DNA of 11,777 nucleotides, taken from assembly GCA_947599995.1 (NCBI GenBank), contig CANQFW010000042.1, positions 1-11,777 on the forward strand. Direction: 5' to 3'. The stretch is from an uncultured Clostridia bacterium. Its GTDB lineage: Bacteria; Bacillota; Clostridia; TANB77; CAG-508. A program made the translations under genes and the position numbers. Position 1 is the stretch's first letter, and each line of letters opens with the position of its first letter. Under the pieces are notes generated by a model. The model worked only from the letters and a program-made list of their open reading frames with translations. It did not search any database and was not told the origin of the DNA. Positions 7,918 through 11,777 of this stretch are shown piece by piece.

Positions 7918-8020
7918 TATTTTAAATCAAAATAAAAAATAATATTAAAAAGATAATTTTATATAAAAAATAAAAATAATTTAAAATTGAAAATAAAAAA
8001 GTTAAATAAAAGGAGAAAAT

Positions 8021-8740
8021 ATGAATATAGAATTGGAACAAAATAATAAAATAGAGAATAATTTAGATGTGGTAAATAATCAAAATAATTTTTTAGATAG
8101 TATGTTATGGAAAACTATAGATAATGGAATTGATATAGGGATAAGATATATTTTACCGGATTTTATTGAAGATCAAATAATAAATTTAAAAGATAATTTA
8201 ATTAACTATGGATTAAAAGAAGGGATTAGTAGAAGTATTAAATCAGCTATAGATATTGGAAAAAGCGCAATAGGAATTGCCACTGGAAATTTTGAAGACG
8301 TATCTCAAATTCAAACTGCAATAAAAAAAGGTGGAATAATAGATTCTATTTCAAATGTATTAGATAGTGCTGTTAACAAAGCTGCCAATAAAGGAAAGAT
8401 TGATAAAAATGTAGCCAAACTAATAACAAATGGAAAAAATTCTATCTTGAGCAATGTGGAAAAAAATATTGAATCAACTCTTACAAAGCAGTTAACAAGT
8501 GCACAAAATTTGGAGACATATATGAATAATTGGAAAGAATATTACAATAAAAAGGACTTTAATAATATGGATAGTGAGTATAAATTAATTCAAAAACAAA
8601 TGAAAGAACTCATTCCTATTGAAAATACGATAAAGTCTGCAAGGAAAATTGAGACTATACATAATATTATAAAAAATAATGGAAAAAATTTTGATTTAAG
8701 TGTAGACGAGTTAGAATTAGTAGATAAATTAAATCTGTAA
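8021..8740 (+). CDS. helical protein of unknown function upstream of gyrA
   Basis: I do not recognise a named family. The 239-aa protein begins with a polar, Asn-rich stretch (1-25), followed by a conserved-looking segment WKTIDNGIDIGIRYILPDF (30-48). Next come amphipathic helices with a Gly/Ala-rich part (IDIGKSAIGIATGNF, 77-91; KKGGIIDSISNVLDSAVNKAA, 102-122). The C-terminal half (about 130-239) is helical and charged. No signal peptide, membrane span, metal site or nucleotide-binding motif is visible. The AAGGAGAAAAT ribosome site fits ATG 8021 very well. It is clearly less AT-rich than the gene before it and keeps well-formed codons, suggesting selection. I have a vague memory of similar proteins next to gyrA in AT-rich uncultured Clostridia, which a search could confirm. 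It could be a partner of the upstream ATPase or simply a resident neighbour of gyrA. Confidence 0.75.
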   Translation: MNIELEQNNKIENNLDVVNNQNNFLDSMLWKTIDNGIDIGIRYILPDFIEDQIINLKDNLINYGLKEGISRSIKSAIDIGKSAIGIATGNFEDVSQIQTAIKKGGIIDSISNVLDSAVNKAANKGKIDKNVAKLITNGKNSILSNVEKNIESTLTKQLTSAQNLETYMNNWKEYYNKKDFNNMDSEYKLIQKQMKELIPIENTIKSARKIETIHNIIKNNGKNFDLSVDELELVDKLNL

Positions 8741-8784
8741 TATTGTACATCAATACATTGCTATAAATTTTTATAATTTTATAC

Positions 8785-8813
8785 TTGCATATTTTATTTT
8801 TATCTTGTATAAT
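8785..8813 (+). promoter_or_regulatory. gyrA promoter
   Basis: TTGCAT (8785-8790) and a perfect TATAAT (8808-8813) are separated by exactly 17 bp. The predicted start near 8820 leaves a leader of about 28 nt carrying GGAAAGAGG (8831-8839). gyrA therefore has its own promoter, apart from gyrB. Confidence 0.8.
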
Positions 8814-8847
8814 ACATTTGTATAAAAAAAGGAAAGAGGTATAAACA

Positions 8848-11289
8848 ATGGCAGAGAGACAAGACGGAAAGATAATCGAAAGAGATATTGAAGAGGAAAT
8901 GAAAACAGCATACATTGATTATGCTATGAGTGTTATTGTACAACGTGCACTTCCAGATGTTAGAGATGGGTTAAAACCAGTGCATAGAAGAATTTTATAT
9001 ACAATGCATGAAGATGGTCTTACATCGGATAAACCTTACAGAAAATCTGCAACAACAGTTGGAGACGTTTTAGGTAGATATCATCCACATGGAGATGCAT
9101 CTGTTTATGATGCAATGGTAAGACTAGCACAAGATTTTTCTATGAGATATGTATTAGTTGATGGGCATGGAAACTTTGGATCCGTTGATGGAGATCCTCC
9201 AGCTGCATATCGTTACACAGAGGCTAGAATGTCAAAAATTGCAGAAATTATGCTTACAGATATTGAAAAAAATACTGTAGATTTCATGCCAAACTTTGAT
9301 GATAGATTGCAGGAACCAACAGTACTTCCAGCACAAATACCAGCACTTTTGGTAAATGGTTCTTCAGGTATAGCAGTAGGAATGGCAACAAATATTCCAC
9401 CACATAATCTAACAGAAGTGATAGATGGAATTATAAAAATAATAGATGAAGATGATGTTTCTGATGAAGAGTTAATGAAAATAATAAAAGGCCCAGATTT
9501 CCCTACGGAAGGGTTAATTTTAGGTATGGAAGGAATAAGAGATGCTTATAAAACAGGTCGTGGAAAAATAATATTAAGAGCCGAGACAGAAATAGAAGAA
9601 ATGTCGGGAAATAAGCAAAGAATTATAGTTAGATCTCTTCCATATCAAGTAAATAAATCAAAGCTTATTGAGAATATGGCTCATTTGGTTAGGGAAAAAA
9701 GAATAGAAGGAATCTCAGAAATTAGAGATGAATCCGATAGAAATGAAAGAGTAAGAATAGTAATTGAACTAAAAAGAGATGCAAATGCTCAAGTTGTTTT
9801 AAATCAATTATTTAAAAATACACAAATGCAGACAAGCTTTGGAGTTATTATGCTTGCTCTAGTAAATGGTGAACCAAAAATATTAACTTTGAGACAATGC
9901 CTAGATTATTATATTGACCATAGAAAACATGTAATTCTTCGTAGAACTCAATTTGAACTAGATAAAGCATTAGCAAGAGCTCATATTTTAGAAGGATTAA
10001 AAATTGCATTAGATAATATTGATGAGGTTATTAGCATTATTAGAAATTCTTATGATGATGCAAAAGAAAGATTAATGGAAAGATTTGGATTATCAGATAT
10101 TCAAGCTCAATCAATATTAGATATGAGATTAAGAACTCTTCAAGGATTGCAACGAGAAAAGATAGAAGAAGAATATAATGAATTAATGAAATTAATTGCA
10201 CATTTAAGAGAAATTTTAAATAGTGAGCATTTAGTTTTTGAGGTTATTAAAGAAGAACTTTTAAAAATTAAAGATAAATTTGGAGACGAAAGAAAAACAA
10301 AAATAAAACCTGCAGAAGGCGAAATAGAAATAGAAGATTTGATAAAAGAGGAGCAAACCGTTGTAGCCCTAACTCATTTTGGATATATTAAGAGAATGCC
10401 TATAGACACATATAGAAATCAAAGAAGAGGAGGAAAGGGAATTACAGGTATCGCCACTAGGGAAGAAGACTTTGTTAAGCAGATATTTACAGCATCTACA
10501 CATGATACAATTTTATTCTTTACAAATAAAGGAAAACTTTATAAATTAAAGGGATATGAAATTCCAGAAGCTGGTAGAACTGCAAAGGGTACTGCAATAG
10601 TAAACTTATTAAGATTAGACAATGGTGAAAAAATATCAGCAGTTATTCCAATTCAAAATTTTGCTGATGGTAAATATTTACTTATGGGAACAAAGAGAGG
10701 ATTAATTAAGAAAACAGCACTTAAAGAATATGATTCTTCAAAGAAAACAGGTCTTCAAGGTATTACTTTGAAAGATGATGATGAATTGATTTCTGTAAAA
10801 TTGACGGATGGTCAGGACAATGTTGTATTAGTTACACGAAATGGACTATGCATAACTTTTGAGGAAAAGGAGGTTCGACCAATAGGAAGAACTTCTCAAG
10901 GAGTAATAGGAATAAGAATAGATGACGATGACGAAGTAATTGGCATGGAATCAATTGTTCTAGGAGGTAAAGCTACATTACTTACAATTACGGAAAATGG
11001 ATTCGGAAAACGTACAGAGCTTGATGAATATAGAGTGCAGATAAGAGGTGGAAAAGGAGTTCTTACATATAAAATCACACCAAAAACTGGAAGACTCGTA
11101 TCCGTAAAAATTGCAGATGGAACTGAAGACATTATGCTTATAACTGATACTGGAACAATAATAAGAATGAATGTTAAAGAAATAAGTATACTAGGAAGAG
11201 CAACTCAAGGGGTTACATTAATTAGAACAAATGATGGAGGAAAAGTTGTAAGTACAGAAATTATTCCAGTTGATGGGGAAGAAGAATGA
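8848..11289 (+). CDS. gyrA: DNA gyrase subunit A
   Basis: GyrA cleaves and rejoins DNA and wraps it for negative supercoiling, in complex with GyrB. The 813-aa length is normal. It has the winged-helix cleavage core with catalytic Arg122-Tyr123 (in AAYRYTEARM), the tower and coiled coil (about 330-490), and a C-terminal beta-pinwheel starting with the GyrA box QRRGGKG (525-531), which separates it from ParC. The C-terminus is acidic (VDGEEE), as is common in GyrA. The quinolone-binding helix reads HPHGDASVYD: Ala84 and Ser85 hold the places of E. coli Ser83 and Ala84. The start ATG 8848 follows GGAAAGAGG at a good distance. The gene ends with TGA, showing that TGA is a stop in this organism. 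Identity is secure. Confidence 0.98.
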   Translation: MAERQDGKIIERDIEEEMKTAYIDYAMSVIVQRALPDVRDGLKPVHRRILYTMHEDGLTSDKPYRKSATTVGDVLGRYHPHGDASVYDAMVRLAQDFSMRYVLVDGHGNFGSVDGDPPAAYRYTEARMSKIAEIMLTDIEKNTVDFMPNFDDRLQEPTVLPAQIPALLVNGSSGIAVGMATNIPPHNLTEVIDGIIKIIDEDDVSDEELMKIIKGPDFPTEGLILGMEGIRDAYKTGRGKIILRAETEIEEMSGNKQRIIVRSLPYQVNKSKLIENMAHLVREKRIEGISEIRDESDRNERVRIVIELKRDANAQVVLNQLFKNTQMQTSFGVIMLALVNGEPKILTLRQCLDYYIDHRKHVILRRTQFELDKALARAHILEGLKIALDNIDEVISIIRNSYDDAKERLMERFGLSDIQAQSILDMRLRTLQGLQREKIEEEYNELMKLIAHLREILNSEHLVFEVIKEELLKIKDKFGDERKTKIKPAEGEIEIEDLIKEEQTVVALTHFGYIKRMPIDTYRNQRRGGKGITGIATREEDFVKQIFTASTHDTILFFTNKGKLYKLKGYEIPEAGRTAKGTAIVNLLRLDNGEKISAVIPIQNFADGKYLLMGTKRGLIKKTALKEYDSSKKTGLQGITLKDDDELISVKLTDGQDNVVLVTRNGLCITFEEKEVRPIGRTSQGVIGIRIDDDDEVIGMESIVLGGKATLLTITENGFGKRTELDEYRVQIRGGKGVLTYKITPKTGRLVSVKIADGTEDIMLITDTGTIIRMNVKEISILGRATQGVTLIRTNDGGKVVSTEIIPVDGEEE

Positions 11290-11346
11290 ACATAAATAAA
11301 AAAATTAAGTAAATATCATATTATGACAAATTTTACGATATTATTA

Positions 11347-11355
11347 TGGTATAAT
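11347..11355 (+). promoter_or_regulatory. possible extended -10 promoter after gyrA
   Basis: TGG followed directly by TATAAT (11350-11355) is an extended -10 element. No -35 sits at 16-18 bp; the nearest candidate, ATGACA at 11323, is 21 bp away. If used, it would start a transcript that begins just before the long hairpin at 11375. Confidence 0.35.
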
Positions 11356-11374
11356 AATTATGTAAAATTAGTTC

Positions 11375-11445
11375 AGAGATAACTATTAATAATTAATAAT
11401 AATTAAATTATTATTTTATTCAGATTATTAATAGTTATTTTTCTA
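11375..11445 (+). terminator. long AT hairpin, likely gyrA terminator
   Basis: 11375-11394 pairs with 11423-11442 over about 20 positions, including a perfect 13-bp core (AACTATTAATAAT) and a few G-U pairs. Inside it, 11395-11404 pairs with 11406-11415, less the innermost pair. The 3' arm ends in ATTTTTCT. It is long for a terminator but has the expected U-tract, 86 bp after the gyrA stop. Alternatively it is the body of a short RNA started at 11350. Confidence 0.5.
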
Positions 11446-11616
11446 TTATATTAAAAATGATATTAATTTCTATGTATTAATCAATGAAGATAACATATTT
11501 TTCCTTGGGATAATGCTTTATGGGCATAAATTATTATTAATTTTAATGCATTTTAACTAGATGCTGATATAAACAGTAATAGAGTAATAATTTTTTATTA
11601 TTATTTAAAATTTTAA
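11446..11616 (+). other. spacer with a small G-enriched stretch, function unknown
   Basis: Most of this spacer is plain AT sequence, but about 11485-11590 is richer in G on the + strand and holds short pairings: ATGC (11514-11517) with GCAT (11524-11527), GCAT (11549-11552) with ATGC (11561-11564), and CTG with CAG near 11564-11577. The longest ORF with an ATG is about 15 codons and has no ribosome site. I found no riboswitch or T-box consensus. It may be a short RNA or a relic. Confidence 0.3.
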
Positions 11617-11645
11617 TTGACAAAATAAAATGAATATATTATAAT
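11617..11645 (+). promoter_or_regulatory. tRNA operon promoter (perfect consensus)
   Basis: TTGACA (11617-11622) and TATAAT (11640-11645) are both exact, with a 17-bp spacer. This is the strongest promoter in the window and fits a stable-RNA operon. The predicted start is at about 11652, 84 nt before the mature tRNA. Confidence 0.88.
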
Positions 11646-11652
11646 AGGTATT

Positions 11653-11680
11653 GTTCGTAAATATTATATATTTCGCGAAC
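11653..11680 (+). other. hairpin at the 5' end of the tRNA precursor
   Basis: GTTCGT (11653-11658) pairs with GCGAAC (11675-11680; the last pair is T-G), and AAATAT pairs with ATATTT after a bulged C, leaving a 3-nt loop. It begins almost exactly at the predicted transcript start, so the precursor would carry a 5' cap hairpin. This could affect stability or processing; no regulator site is recognised. Confidence 0.45.
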
Positions 11681-11735
11681 TCCATTAATACAGTGGAAAA
11701 AGGTTGATTAATCTGGAAAATAAATTTTTATAAAT

Positions 11736-11777
11736 GGGTGATTAGCTCAGCTGGTAGAGCAACTGACTCTTAATCAG
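11736..11777 (+). tRNA. tRNA-Lys(CTT), 5' part, cut by the window end
   Basis: The acceptor 5' strand GGGTGAT (11736-11742) is followed by TA, a D-stem GCTC/GAGC (11745-11748 and 11757-11760) with loop AGCTGGTA, and the anticodon stem from 11762. The loop CTCTTAA (11767-11773) carries anticodon CTT (11769-11771), which reads Lys AAG. TCAG at 11774-11777 starts the 3' side of the anticodon stem. The variable, T and 3' acceptor parts lie beyond the window. Confidence 0.92.

Noticed and set aside
11371..11382. Group I intron R element (GTTCAGAGA...)
   Set aside because: The match stops after GTTCAGAGA, no S, P or Q partner is nearby, and the bases are explained by the long hairpin.
11653..11680. 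LexA/SOS operator
   Set aside because: The Firmicute LexA box is CGAAC-N4-GTTCG; here the half-sites are in the opposite order and 18 nt apart, so it is a hairpin instead.

Overview
The window looks like an origin-proximal chromosomal segment of a very AT-rich, Clostridia-like Firmicute, probably gut-associated. Evidence: a recF-gyrB-gyrA core, Shine-Dalgarno sequences of the AGGAGG type, GyrA and GyrB motif variants common in Clostridia, TGA used as a stop (gyrA) while Trp is TGG, and consensus sigma-70/A-type promoters. All protein genes run on the + strand.

Layout: recF (99-1172) is followed by gyrB (1282-3210), which has its own TTGACA-17-TATATT promoter. gyrA (8848-11289) normally follows gyrB directly, but here about 5.6 kb separates them. 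That insert holds, in order: (i) a roughly 390-base compositional island (about 3331-3720) with no ORF, many stem-loops, a recurring motif and a strong C-over-G bias on the + strand, which I read as a candidate minus-strand structured RNA; (ii) a gene with a strong promoter for a 200-aa TraC/TrsD-like protein; (iii) a VirB4/TrsE-family ATPase that seems to start at a non-canonical ATT codon; (iv) an extremely AT-rich gene for a protein shaped like TadZ/CpaE (receiver-like domain, linker, MinD-like domain) whose P-loop is degenerate; and (v) a 239-aa helical protein of unknown function just before gyrA. gyrA then has its own TTGCAT-17-TATAAT promoter.

Downstream of gyrA come a very long AT hairpin that could act as a terminator, a small G-enriched stretch of unknown role, a perfect consensus promoter, a leader hairpin and the 5' part of a tRNA-Lys(CTT) cut by the window end.

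Working model (inference): the insert carries part of a secretion or pilus-like machine, namely an energising ATPase, its usual small partner and a positioning protein. No relaxase, coupling protein, channel subunit or integrase is in view. It could be a remnant of an integrative conjugative element or a domesticated envelope system kept next to the gyrase genes.
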